This document shows, in pieces, positions 27,592-36,306 of a DNA stretch of 64,000 bases. The stretch spans positions 186,001-250,000 of the forward strand of contig NZ_FXTY01000003.1 of NCBI RefSeq assembly GCF_900182745.1, given 5' to 3'. Position numbers and translations under genes: made by a program. The notes below the pieces were generated by a model that searched no databases, was not told the DNA's origin, and worked only from the letters and a program-made list of their open reading frames with translations. Origin of the DNA: Shimia sagamensis. Its GTDB lineage: Bacteria; Pseudomonadota; Alphaproteobacteria; Rhodobacterales; Rhodobacteraceae. The stretch's first letter is position 1; each line of letters opens with the position of its first letter.

Positions 27592-27611
27592 ACAGAACGT
27601 CGTTGTCCTGT
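27592..27611 (-). promoter_or_regulatory. ANTAR-target RNA hairpin 1 (hexaloop AACGAC)
   Basis: On the transcribed strand ACAGGAC-AACGAC-GTTCTGT forms a 7-bp stem with one G-U pair. Its six-base loop is identical to that of hairpin 2, and only 5 bases separate the two. Paired hexaloop hairpins are the defining form of the ANTAR-binding RNA motif. Confidence 0.88.
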
Positions 27612-27877
27612 GTTGATGTCATTAGGAAGGGCGTTGATGCGAGTCTCAAGCGGGATGTGAGAGAAAATGCTGCGATGCCGCATTTCTCGGGGTTGGCGCT
27701 CAATTTTTAGGCATAAATGGTGGGGAGAGTCGCATTCCTGCTCAAAAATGAACCGAAAAGGTCTGATGTGGGCGACAGGCGTTAGGGTCATCGAAGGGGT
27801 GAAGAACCGCGTGTGACGAAAGGCGGTCCTCACTTGGGTCTGTCACATGTGAGGTGGGAGAGACGCAGGCAGGGTGG

Positions 27878-28462
27878 TCAGGACAAGAGATCAGACGCGG
27901 TGACCAAAGCCTGTGCCACGCGTGCCATTTTCTTGCCTTCGTGCATCGCGGTTTTGCGCAGCAAGGCATAAGCCTCATCTTCCGGGATGTTACGCGCCTG
28001 CATTAAGATGCCTTTTGCACGGTCGATGATTTTACGATCTTCGAGTGCACGTTTGGTTTCAGCCAATTCGCTGCGAATGCCCGAAACCAAATGAAAGCGG
28101 GTAATGGCGGCCTCCAGGATCGGTTTGATCCGATCTGGGTGCATGCCGTCGACAACGTAAGCTGAGATACCGGCTTCAATGGCGGCTTTGGAGAGGCCGT
28201 CGTCGGAGCGGTCGACAAACAGGGCAACCGGTCGATCCAGCGGCGCAACAGCCCGCGTGAGCGCGTTAATGTCGTTGCGGTTTGGATTGGTGATGTCGAC
28301 TAGGACCAGATCAGGGTTCAGCTCTGCTACAGAACTGGCGAGGCCAGTGAAGTTTGTGAGCACACGGATGTGGTGATCACCGGTGGCAACAAGGCTGTCG
28401 ATGATTGCTTCAGTGCGGGTTTTGTCGGGTTCGACAATCAGGATGGTGAGGATGGCGGTCAC
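27878..28462 (-). CDS. nasT: NasT-type ANTAR antitermination regulator
   Basis: A 194-residue regulator. Residues 1-125 form a response-regulator receiver fold (TILIVEPDKTR; Asp in LVLVDITN) that looks atypical, as in other NasT proteins. Residues about 130-190 form the ANTAR RNA-binding domain (DRKIIDRAKGILMQ, EDEAYALLRKTAM). It starts with GTG. In Azotobacter and Paracoccus, NasT promotes read-through of leader terminators and is held inactive by the nitrate sensor NasS when nitrate is absent. Here it lies directly ahead of a leader with matching RNA hairpins. No separate nasS gene is next to it, which is unusual. Confidence 0.94.
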   Translation of the reverse strand: MTAILTILIVEPDKTRTEAIIDSLVATGDHHIRVLTNFTGLASSVAELNPDLVLVDITNPNRNDINALTRAVAPLDRPVALFVDRSDDGLSKAAIEAGISAYVVDGMHPDRIKPILEAAITRFHLVSGIRSELAETKRALEDRKIIDRAKGILMQARNIPEDEAYALLRKTAMHEGKKMARVAQALVTASDLLS

Positions 28463-28714
28463 GGCGCGTTGAACTCCGCTGGCTGGCGTTGGCGTGAGCT
28501 AACGCTGCGCTGCGGCAAAGGGCCAGAGGGTCTGTCGGGGGAGGGTGTAGCGCAATCGCCCAAGGTGATGAAAATTTGGGCGGTTGCGGTGGCTGTGCTT
28601 GATTGTGGGGCGTTTTTAGTAGTTTGCGTTTGAATTGAATCGCTTGTTCGCTGCCTCTCCCATGTGGTCGAACGCTAAAAGCGATCCGCTTGCTCCTGTA
28701 AAGCGCAAACTGCT

Positions 28715-29458
28715 TTAGATACAGCGCCCGCCGTCAACTTCCATCAGCGTGCCGGTGATCATGCTGGCTTCGTCGGAGCACAGGAAAGCGGCGGCGTTGC
28801 CCATGTCTTCGGGTTGGGAGAAGCGGCCCAAGGGGATGGAGGACAGGAACTTGGCGCGGATTTCCGGGGTGTCTTCGCCCATGAAAGACGCGAGGAGTGG
28901 GGTTTCACCGGCAACCGGGTTGATGGCGTTCACGCGGATGCCGTGGGGGGCAAGTTCGACAGCCATGGCTTTGGTCGCGGTATTCACCCAACCTTTGGAG
29001 GCGTTGTACCAGTTGAGGTTGGGCCGCGGGGAGAGGCCTGCGGTGGAGGAGACGTTGAGGATGGCGCCAGTGTTGCGGGATTTCATGTGCGGCACCAGCG
29101 ACTGGGCAATCAGGTAGATAGATTTGCAGTTCACCGCAAAGACGCGGTCAAAATCAGCCTCGGTGACGGTCTCCATCGGGGCAGGCAGGTGGGTGACGCC
29201 AGCGTTGTTCACGATGATGTCGATGTGGCCCCATGTCGTCACGGCGGTGTTGATCATGGCCTGTACACTTGCGGCATCAGCCACATCAACGGTGCTGGGG
29301 ACGGCGTTTTTGTGTTCGGCGGCTTTGGTTTCGGCCATGTCGCCGTTGATGTCGGCGACAAGCACGCGGGCGCCTTCGGCGAGGAATTTGTCGACAATGC
29401 CCGCGCCGAAGCCCTGAGCGCCGCCGGTGATGATGGCTGTTTTGTTATTGAGACGCAT
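28715..29458 (-). CDS. Short-chain dehydrogenase/reductase (SDR)
   Basis: A 247-residue NAD(P)-dependent oxidoreductase of the classical SDR family. The cofactor turn is TGGAQGFGAG, the structural motif NNAG is present, and the catalytic Ser, Tyr and Lys are in NVSSTAG and YNASKG. An acidic residue after strand 2 (VADINGD) points to NAD rather than NADP. I chose the ATG at 29458 because AAAGGA lies upstream and the frame before it overlaps the aldehyde dehydrogenase gene. It is the last gene of an eight-gene uptake and breakdown operon and probably oxidises an alcohol intermediate of the imported compound. Confidence 0.9.
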   Translation of the reverse strand: MRLNNKTAIITGGAQGFGAGIVDKFLAEGARVLVADINGDMAETKAAEHKNAVPSTVDVADAASVQAMINTAVTTWGHIDIIVNNAGVTHLPAPMETVTEADFDRVFAVNCKSIYLIAQSLVPHMKSRNTGAILNVSSTAGLSPRPNLNWYNASKGWVNTATKAMAVELAPHGIRVNAINPVAGETPLLASFMGEDTPEIRAKFLSSIPLGRFSQPEDMGNAAAFLCSDEASMITGTLMEVDGGRCI

Positions 29459-29474
29459 AATGAAGTCCTTTGCG

Positions 29475-30923
29475 TTAGCCGTGCAGGGCGGCGACGGTTT
29501 TGAGTTGGCTGAAGTGGAACAGGGCCTCAAAGCCTTTTTCGCGGCCGTGACCGGAGTGGCCAGTGCCACCAAAGGGCAATTCGACACCGCCACCGGCGCC
29601 GTAGTTGTTGAGGAAGACCTGACCCGCCTTCAGCGCCTTGGCGAGGCGCATCTGGCGGGCGCCGTTTTGGCTCCAGATGGACGCGACAAGGCCAAATTTT
29701 GTGCCATTGGCGATGGCGAGTGCTTCGTCTTCGCTGTCAAACGGGATCAGAGCCTGCACCGGGCCGAAGATTTCGTCTTGGGCCAGAGTGTGATCCGGCG
29801 GGACGTCTGCGAAGAGGGTTGGCGCGACGTAGTGGCCGGGGGCGTCGGTGATGATTTGACCTTGGGCGGCGGTTTGCAGGTCTGCGCCTTTGGTGAGGAA
29901 GCCGGAGACAAGCTCTTTCTGGCGACCAGAGATCAGTGGGCCGAGGGTGGCGTCCTCCAGAGCTGGGGCGACGCGCATATTTTGGTATGCCGCGGCCATG
30001 CGGGTGGTGACTTCGTCATAGACAGAGCGCTCCACAAGGATGCGCGAGGAGGCGGAGCAGGTTTGACCAGCGTTCTGGATACCTGTGTTCACGAGGAAGG
30101 GCAGGGCGGCGTCGAGGTCAGCGTCTGCAAACACCAGTTGCGGGCTTTTGCCGCCGAGTTCCAGCGTAACAGGGACAACATTTTGTGCGGCGGCGGTTTG
30201 TACCAGACGGCCGGTGTTCACGGAGCCAGTGAAGGAGATGTGTTGGATGTCGGAGTGGCCTGCAAGGGCGGCACCCGCTTCGGCACCAAGGCCGGGTACC
30301 ACGTTGAGGGCACCGGCGGGCAGGCCTGCTTGTTGGGCCAGCTCTGCAAAGGCTAAGGCGGTGAGGCAGGCTTCTTCCGCCGGTTTCAGGACACAGGCGT
30401 TGCCCATGGCGAGCGCCGCGCCAACCGAGCGGCCAATGATCTGCATGGGATAGTTCCACGGCACGATATGGCCGGTCACGCCAAAGGGTTCGCGCAGGGT
30501 GTAGACGGTGTAGCCATCCATATAGGGAATGGTTTCGCCGTGCACTTTGTCAGCGGCGCCGCCGTAGAATTCCATATAACGAGCCAGCGCGATCACGTCG
30601 TTGCGGGCTTGGGTCAGGGGTTTGCCAACATCCATGGCTTCGAGTTTTGCTAGCGTGTCGGTGTGCTCCAACACCAGCTGACCAATGCGGGTGAGGATGC
30701 GGCCCCTTTCCACGGCGGTGGCACGGCCCCAGTCTCCTGCAAGGGCGGCATGGGCGGCGGCGACCGCGGCGTCAACGTCGGCAGATGTGCCACGGGCGAT
30801 TGCGGCCAAATGCGTGCCGTCCGACGGGTTGGTCAAATCCAGTGTGTCGCCGGAACTGGCGGGTTGCCAGTGGCCGCCAATCAGGCATTTGGACGGGTCA
30901 AAAAACAGATCAGGCAGGGGCAT
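29475..30923 (-). CDS. NAD-dependent aldehyde dehydrogenase
   Basis: A 482-residue aldehyde dehydrogenase with the general-base Glu in VTLELGGKSP and the nucleophilic Cys in NAGQTCSASSR, both typical of betaine-aldehyde/aminoaldehyde dehydrogenases. It oxidises an aldehyde to the acid in the cytoplasm. The start is uncertain: the ATG at 30923 overlaps the end of the ATPase gene by 14 bases, and a GTG at 30944 would add 7 residues; neither has a strong ribosome site, so coupling by overlap is likely. It lies between the transporter genes and the SDR gene of the same operon. Confidence 0.92.
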   Translation of the reverse strand: MPLPDLFFDPSKCLIGGHWQPASSGDTLDLTNPSDGTHLAAIARGTSADVDAAVAAAHAALAGDWGRATAVERGRILTRIGQLVLEHTDTLAKLEAMDVGKPLTQARNDVIALARYMEFYGGAADKVHGETIPYMDGYTVYTLREPFGVTGHIVPWNYPMQIIGRSVGAALAMGNACVLKPAEEACLTALAFAELAQQAGLPAGALNVVPGLGAEAGAALAGHSDIQHISFTGSVNTGRLVQTAAAQNVVPVTLELGGKSPQLVFADADLDAALPFLVNTGIQNAGQTCSASSRILVERSVYDEVTTRMAAAYQNMRVAPALEDATLGPLISGRQKELVSGFLTKGADLQTAAQGQIITDAPGHYVAPTLFADVPPDHTLAQDEIFGPVQALIPFDSEDEALAIANGTKFGLVASIWSQNGARQMRLAKALKAGQVFLNNYGAGGGVELPFGGTGHSGHGREKGFEALFHFSQLKTVAALHG

Positions 30924-32532
30924 GGGCGGTCTCAGTATTGTCACTCAACGCGGCCAGATCCGGTAGCACCGGCGCGGCGTTGATCAGGGTTTGGGTGTAG
31001 GGGTGTTGTGGCGCGGTGAAGACCGTCTCGGTCTCGCCTTGCTCCACAATCTCACCGTTTTGCATGACCAGCACACGGTCAGTCACAGAGCGCACCACGG
31101 AGAGATCGTGGGAGATAAACAGATAAGCCAGGTTGTGACGGCGGGAGAGATCGGCAATCAGGTCAAGGATTTGCGCACGGATAGACACGTCGAGCGCGGA
31201 GACGGCTTCGTCAAAGATGATCAACTCAGGTTTGGTAATCAGGGCGCGGGCGATGGCGATGCGCTGCCGCTGACCGCCGGAGAACTCATGGATGTATTTC
31301 TGCGCGTCAGATGGTTGCAAGCCAACGTCGGTGAGCACCTCGCCAATGACCTGCGTCAGTGCCACGCCGGTGGGGGGCGTGTCGACCAGATGGAAGGGTT
31401 CGGTCAGGATGCGCCCAACTTTGTGCCGTGGGTTGAAGCTGCTGTAGGGGTCTTGGAACACCACCTGCGTTTTGATGCGGGCCTGTGCCGGCATGTCAGG
31501 GGCCACGGGGGTGCCAAAGGCGGCGATGCTGCCGTCTTGCAGCGGCTCAAGGCCCAAGATAGCCCGTGTTAGGGTCGATTTTCCGCAACCGGATTCGCCG
31601 ACCAGTCCAACCCGCTCACCCTTGTGGATGTCAAAACTGATGCCTTTGACGGCGCGGTGAAAGCTGCGTGGCGCAAAGAGTTTTGTGCGCGGCAGAGCGT
31701 AGTCGCGGACCGCGTTTTGCACAGACAGGATGGCGGCGTGTCCGTCTTCAGCGTTGGGCAGGTCAACTTGATGGCGGGAGGCGGCAAACAGAGCTTTGGT
31801 GTAGGGGTGCTGCATGTGGGCAAGCAGGTGTTTGGTGTCGCCTTGTTCGACCACTTCGCCTTTGCGCATGACCACAATGCGATCCGCCATGTCAGCCACC
31901 ACGGCAAGGTCGTGGGTGATCATCAACAGGCCCATGTCGAATTCTTCGACGAGGTCTTTCAGCAGATCGAGGATCTTGGCCTGAGTGGTGACGTCGAGTG
32001 CGGTTGTGGGTTCGTCAGCAATCAACAGACGCGGGCGGCGGGCGATGGCCATGGCGATCACAACGCGTTGACGCTGGCCGCCGGAGAGCTCATGCGGATA
32101 GCGCGACAGGGGGAAGCGGTCTTCTGGCAAGCCCACGCGGGTGAGCATGGCAGCGGCTTGTGCCTCGGCTTCGGCTTTGGACATGACGGCGTGCATGCGG
32201 ATGGTCTCGGCCACCTGTTTGCCAATGGTGTGCAGCGGGTTGAGGGCGGTCATCGGCTCCTGAAACACCATGCCAATGCAGTTGCCGCGCATGGCGCAGA
32301 GGGATTTTTCCGACTGCGCGGTGAGCTCTTCGTCGCGCAGCATGATGTGGCCACTGGTGCGGGCGCTGTCGGGCAGGAGCTGCATCACCGCCAGCGCGGT
32401 CATGGATTTGCCGGAGCCGCTTTCGCCAGTCACGGCCACGATCTCGCCCGGAGCAATGGAGAAGGTGACGTCTTTCAGGATTGAAAGTGGTCCGATCGAG
32501 AGGGAGAGGTTCTGGACAGAGAGTAAAGTCAT
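30910..32532 (-). CDS. Peptide-type ABC transporter, fused ATP-binding protein (DppD-DppF)
   Basis: A second tandem ABC ATPase in this window, 540 residues. Domain 1: GESGSGKSM, LSGGQ, ADEPTTALD, MITHDLAVV. Domain 2: GESGCGKST, FSGGQ, FDEAVSALD, FISHDLSVV. All ATPase motifs are intact. It overlaps the upstream permease by 4 bases. It shares layout but not close sequence with the other fused ATPase at 12384-14021, so the two cassettes are probably not a recent duplication. Confidence 0.93.
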   Translation of the reverse strand: MTLLSVQNLSLSIGPLSILKDVTFSIAPGEIVAVTGESGSGKSMTALAVMQLLPDSARTSGHIMLRDEELTAQSEKSLCAMRGNCIGMVFQEPMTALNPLHTIGKQVAETIRMHAVMSKAEAEAQAAAMLTRVGLPEDRFPLSRYPHELSGGQRQRVVIAMAIARRPRLLIADEPTTALDVTTQAKILDLLKDLVEEFDMGLLMITHDLAVVADMADRIVVMRKGEVVEQGDTKHLLAHMQHPYTKALFAASRHQVDLPNAEDGHAAILSVQNAVRDYALPRTKLFAPRSFHRAVKGISFDIHKGERVGLVGESGCGKSTLTRAILGLEPLQDGSIAAFGTPVAPDMPAQARIKTQVVFQDPYSSFNPRHKVGRILTEPFHLVDTPPTGVALTQVIGEVLTDVGLQPSDAQKYIHEFSGGQRQRIAIARALITKPELIIFDEAVSALDVSIRAQILDLIADLSRRHNLAYLFISHDLSVVRSVTDRVLVMQNGEIVEQGETETVFTAPQHPYTQTLINAAPVLPDLAALSDNTETAHAPA

Positions 32533-33350
32533 GAGCGCATCACCCGGATTTTGGGGTCAAGGTAGTCACGCAACCCGTCACCCAAGAGGTTGAGGCCCAG
32601 AACCGAGGTGATGATGGCAAGGCCGGGGATCAACGCGAGGTGCGGTGCGAAGGACACCATGGTTTGGGCGTCGGCCAACATGCGGCCCCACGAGGGGGTT
32701 GGGGGTTGTGCGCCAAGGCCAACGTAGCTCAGGCCCGCTTCTGCCAAAATGCCGAGGGAGAACTGGATGGTGCCTTGCACGATCAGCAGGTTGGCGACGT
32801 TGGGCAGGATGTGTTCTGCCGAGATGCGGGCGTGAGATTTGCCTGCAACCCGCGCGGCGAGGATGAAGTCGCGTTGCCATAAGGGAAGGGCGCCTGCACG
32901 GGTGAGGCGGGCGAAGACCGGGATGTTGAAAATGCCGATGGCGAGGATGGCATTGACCGCACTGGGGCCAAGGATGGCGGTGATCAGGATGGCAATCACA
33001 AGTGATGGGAAGGCAAAGATCAGATCGTTGCCGCGCATGATCAGCTCGTCGAGCCAGCTGCCGGAATTGGCGGCGGCCCAGAGACCTAGAGGGATGCCAA
33101 GACCCATGCCGATGCCAACGGCAACAAGGGCGACGGCCAGCGAGGTGCGGGCGCCAACCATGATCATCGAAAAGATGTCGCGGCCAAAGTGGTCGGTGCC
33201 AAACCAGTGGATGGCACCGGGCTTTTGCAGTTTGTTGGGGATGTCCATCTGCGTGATGTCAAATGGCGTCCAGAGGAAGCTGATCAGGGCTGCGGCAATC
33301 ACAAGCAGGCAAAGCACACCGCCAAAGAGGATATTGCGGGAAAGCATCAT
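32529..33350 (-). CDS. Peptide-type ABC transporter permease (DppC family)
   Basis: A 273-residue inner-membrane protein with about six hydrophobic segments. GTDHFGRDIFSMIMVGART, noted as GTDHFGRD, is the DppC signature after the first helix; the cytoplasmic coupling loop reads AARVAGKSH. It overlaps both neighbours by 4 bases (ATGA), so the permeases and ATPase are made together. It forms the channel with the DppB-type protein encoded just upstream. Confidence 0.93.
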   Translation of the reverse strand: MMLSRNILFGGVLCLLVIAAALISFLWTPFDITQMDIPNKLQKPGAIHWFGTDHFGRDIFSMIMVGARTSLAVALVAVGIGMGLGIPLGLWAAANSGSWLDELIMRGNDLIFAFPSLVIAILITAILGPSAVNAILAIGIFNIPVFARLTRAGALPLWQRDFILAARVAGKSHARISAEHILPNVANLLIVQGTIQFSLGILAEAGLSYVGLGAQPPTPSWGRMLADAQTMVSFAPHLALIPGLAIITSVLGLNLLGDGLRDYLDPKIRVMRS

Positions 33351-34294
33351 GTGCGGGACCTCAGGCGGGGGTCAACAGCGGCATAGGCGAGATCCACGAG
33401 GAAGGTCACGAGGATCACCATGAAAACCAGAAGCATGACCACGCTCTCCACCACAATCAGGTCGCGGGCGGAGATGGATTGGAAGATCAGGCGGCCGAGG
33501 CCGGGCAGGAAGAAGACCTGTTCTATGATGATCGCACCGGCAAGCAGGAAGGAGAACTGCATGCCGATGATGGTCAGTACGGGGATCAGGGCGTTGCGCA
33601 AGCCATGGCGCATCAGGGCTTGGCGACGGGTCAAGCCTTTGGCGCGGGCGGTGCGCATGAAGTCTTCGCCCAAAACATCCAGCAGGGCTGAGCGCATGAC
33701 ACGGGCAAGGATGGCGGATTGCGGCAGGGCCAGTGCGATGGCGGGCAGGGTCAGGGATTTCATCGCCGCCGGGATGCCTTTTTCCCAACCAACAAAGCCG
33801 CCCGCAGAGAACCAGCGCAGGTTGATGGCAAAGATCAGCACCAGCATCATCGCAAACCAGAAGTTGGGTACGGCGACGCCCAGTTGCGTGGCGCCCATCA
33901 CAGCCATGTCGCCCGGTTTGCCGCGGCGGGAGGCGGCATAGATGCCAGCGGGGAAGGCAATCAGCGTGGAGAGCATGAGTGCGTAGAGGGCCAGAGGCAG
34001 GGAGACCCAAATGCGGTCGCCAATCATCTCGGTCACGGGGGTGCGATAGGTGTATGAGGTGCCAAAGTCGCCCTGCACCATGCCGCCCACCCAAGCGAGG
34101 TAACGTTCCAGTTTGGAGACATCGAGGCCCAGTTCGCTGCGCAGGGCGGCAACGGTGTCGGGTTGGGCGTTGAGACCCAACATGAAGCTTGCGGGATCGC
34201 CGGGCACCACTTCGATCACGAAGAAGATCACCAGCGAGGCAACCACCAGGCTTAGACCCAGAGACAGGGCGCGTTTGAGAGTGTAGCGGAGCAT
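33347..34294 (-). CDS. Peptide-type ABC transporter permease (DppB family)
   Basis: A 315-residue permease. The N-terminal helix ends in FFVIEVVPGDPA, typical of DppB/GsiC proteins, followed by LGLDVSKLERYLAWV, noted as LERYLAWV. The cytoplasmic loop TARAKGLT is the EAA-type motif that contacts the ATPase. It is 6 bases downstream of the cupin gene and overlaps the DppC-type gene by 4 bases. Confidence 0.93.
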   Translation of the reverse strand: MLRYTLKRALSLGLSLVVASLVIFFVIEVVPGDPASFMLGLNAQPDTVAALRSELGLDVSKLERYLAWVGGMVQGDFGTSYTYRTPVTEMIGDRIWVSLPLALYALMLSTLIAFPAGIYAASRRGKPGDMAVMGATQLGVAVPNFWFAMMLVLIFAINLRWFSAGGFVGWEKGIPAAMKSLTLPAIALALPQSAILARVMRSALLDVLGEDFMRTARAKGLTRRQALMRHGLRNALIPVLTIIGMQFSFLLAGAIIIEQVFFLPGLGRLIFQSISARDLIVVESVVMLLVFMVILVTFLVDLAYAAVDPRLRSRT

Positions 34295-34300
34295 GGGCGG

Positions 34301-34708
34301 TCAGGTCGCTAGTTTCAGGTAGTCTGGGTCGGTGACATGTTCGAGCCAAGTGGCGCCAGAGCCGTCTTCGACTTGTTGGATGGCCATGTGGGACATGGCG
34401 GTGTCAGGCGTTGCGCCGTGCCAGTGTTCGACGCCCGGTTCGATCCAGATGCTATCACCGGGGCGGATGGTGCGCGGGGCCTCGCCGCGCAGGGCGATCA
34501 GGCCAACGCCGGAGAGCACATGCAGGATTTGGCCCACGGGATGGGTGTGCCATGCGGTGCGCGCGCCGGGTTCAAAGGTGACACGGGCAGCAAACACTTG
34601 GGACGGTGGGCGGCTTTCGGTGATCAGGTCCATCCGGACATCGCCGGTGAAGTATTCAGGCGGAGCTTTGCGGCTGGGCAGGGTGCCAGCGGGGATGTGG
34701 TCAATCAT
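34301..34708 (-). CDS. Small cupin-domain protein
   Basis: A single cupin barrel of about 135 residues. Motif 1, TAWHTHPVGQILHVLSG, noted as WHTHPVGQILHV, gives two metal-binding histidines and motif 2, PGVEHWHGA, gives the third. Similar small cupins include manganese-dependent hydroxynitrile lyases and proteins of unknown function. An in-frame GTG at 34747 would add 13 residues; I prefer the ATG at 34708 because family members begin shortly before PPEYFTGDVR, but no ribosome site settles it. Its place between the binding protein and permease genes suggests an enzyme or binding protein acting on the imported compound. Confidence 0.8.
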   Translation of the reverse strand: MIDHIPAGTLPSRKAPPEYFTGDVRMDLITESRPPSQVFAARVTFEPGARTAWHTHPVGQILHVLSGVGLIALRGEAPRTIRPGDSIWIEPGVEHWHGATPDTAMSHMAIQQVEDGSGATWLEHVTDPDYLKLAT

Positions 34709-34773
34709 GGCGGCGGCTTTCGGTAAGTCGATTTGCGCCGGAGCCACAGTGTGTGGCCCCAGCGCGGGGGGTG

Positions 34774-36261
34774 TTATTCTGACCAGCTCACGGTGGTCAG
34801 GTCAGTCGCTTGGGTTGGGGCGTTGAGCCAGAGGCCCTGCACGCCAGCCTTGGCCACAGTTGGGTAGGCCAGTTGGAACAGGTAGCCGTTCACATAGTCC
34901 TCAGCGATCATAGTCTGGGCCACTTTGCGCAGGGCGGTGCGCTCTGCCGGGAGGGTGGCTTTGTTCAACGTGTCCATGATTTGCTGGAACTGCGGATTGT
35001 CATACTGGAAGTAGTAATCCGGGCGGGCATAGATGCCGATGTCATTGGGTTCGGTGTGGCTGACGATGGTCAGGCCGAAGTCCTTGCCGCGGAACACCTG
35101 CTCGAGCCATTGCGCCCACTCCAGATTGGAGATTTCGGTATTGATGCCGACAGCACGCAATTGCGCCGCGATGATCTCACCGCCGCGACGGGCATAAGAG
35201 GGCGGGGGCAGTTTTAACGTGGTGGTGAAGCCATCCGGATAGCCCGCTTCCGCGAGCAGTTTCTTGGACAGCTCGGGATCATAAGCCGAGTTGCCTGTCA
35301 GATCGACATAGTCGGGATGGTGCGGGGCAAAGTGGGTGCCAATTGGGGTGCCGAGGCCAAACATCGCGCCGTCGATGATCGCCTGACGGTCAATCGCGTG
35401 GGCAATGGCCTTGCGCACTTTTACGTCGTCCAGTGGCGGCATCTTGTTGTTGGTCGACAGGATGGTTTCACCTTCTGAGTTGCCCACCAGAACCTGGAAC
35501 CGCGGATCTGCTTCGAACTGTGGCAGCGCCTCAGGCGTTGGGAAACCGGCAAACACATCAATGTCTTCGGCCATCATGGCGGACATGGCTGCGGTTGGGT
35601 CGGAGATGAATTTGAATGTCACATAGGTCAGCGTCGCTGGTGTGCCCCAATACGCGTCGTTGCGTGTGAGTGTGATTTTGTCACCCTGCACCCAGTCCGT
35701 AAACTTGAAGGCGCCGGTGCCGATGGGCGTGGTTTTGATGTCGTCGATGCTCTCAGAAGCGACAATCACGGCGTCGCCCCAGGCCATATTGAACAGAAAG
35801 TCTCCGTTGGGGCCGTCCAGCGTGACTTTCACGGTCATCGGATCAACCACGGTGACGTCAGCAATACCTTCGAAAAGGGCTTTTTGTGCGTTGGCGCTGT
35901 CCTCAGAACGGGCGCGGTCCAACGAAAATTTCACGTCTTCGCCGTCCATGGCGGACCCATCATGAAAGGTCACACCGTCGTTCAGCATGAAGGTGTAGGT
36001 CAGCCCGTCTTCCGAGATGTCCCAGCTTTTGGCGAGGCCCGGTGTGACAGAGCCGTCAGAGGCAAAGCGGGTCAGACCCTCAAAAACGTTGGAGTACAGG
36101 ACGCTGTCGATGGCCCCGGCGGCGGCCGAGGTTGGGTCCAAATGAGGTGGCTCCAGCTGCATGGCAACCGTGATGTCGGTTTGGGCAGCGTGTGCAGAAA
36201 GTGTCCCGGCAATCAGAGCAGCGGCGCTGGCACTGGCTAGCTTCGACGTGAAAAATGTCAT
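34774..36261 (-). CDS. Peptide-type ABC transporter substrate-binding protein (SBP_bac_5)
   Basis: A 495-residue periplasmic binding protein with a Sec signal peptide (FTSKLASASAAALIAGTLSAHA). The mature start ITVAMQLEPPHLDPTSAA, noted as EPPHLDPT, and GTGAFKFTDW are SBP_bac_5 marks. Unlike the other such protein in the window it has no twin arginines. It is the second gene of the operon, after the deacylase. The ligand is unknown; deacylase and aldehyde dehydrogenase partners suggest an N-acylated amine or amino acid. Confidence 0.92.
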   Translation of the reverse strand: MTFFTSKLASASAAALIAGTLSAHAAQTDITVAMQLEPPHLDPTSAAAGAIDSVLYSNVFEGLTRFASDGSVTPGLAKSWDISEDGLTYTFMLNDGVTFHDGSAMDGEDVKFSLDRARSEDSANAQKALFEGIADVTVVDPMTVKVTLDGPNGDFLFNMAWGDAVIVASESIDDIKTTPIGTGAFKFTDWVQGDKITLTRNDAYWGTPATLTYVTFKFISDPTAAMSAMMAEDIDVFAGFPTPEALPQFEADPRFQVLVGNSEGETILSTNNKMPPLDDVKVRKAIAHAIDRQAIIDGAMFGLGTPIGTHFAPHHPDYVDLTGNSAYDPELSKKLLAEAGYPDGFTTTLKLPPPSYARRGGEIIAAQLRAVGINTEISNLEWAQWLEQVFRGKDFGLTIVSHTEPNDIGIYARPDYYFQYDNPQFQQIMDTLNKATLPAERTALRKVAQTMIAEDYVNGYLFQLAYPTVAKAGVQGLWLNAPTQATDLTTVSWSE

Positions 36262-36306
36262 TGTGTCTCTCTCCCTTAACTGTTTGATTTTTATTGTTAT
36301 TGGGCC

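Larger units (their letters stand above)
27453..27877 (-). promoter_or_regulatory. Untranslated leader of the nitrate assimilation operon
   Basis: A 425-base non-coding region between nasT and nrtA, transcribed towards nrtA. In transcription order it holds an expected promoter zone (about 27877-27640, no clear -35/-10 pair recognised), two hexaloop hairpins (27592-27611 and 27571-27586), a long intrinsic terminator (27504-27559) and about 50 bases including the nrtA ribosome site. This order is that of ANTAR-regulated attenuators: without NasT the terminator stops transcription; with NasT bound to the hairpin pair it is bypassed. Confidence 0.85.

Noticed and set aside
12384..32532. Idea that the two peptide-type ABC cassettes are a duplication
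   Set aside because: Gene order, signal type and motif details differ (Tat versus Sec binding protein, different signature residues), so separate origin is more likely.
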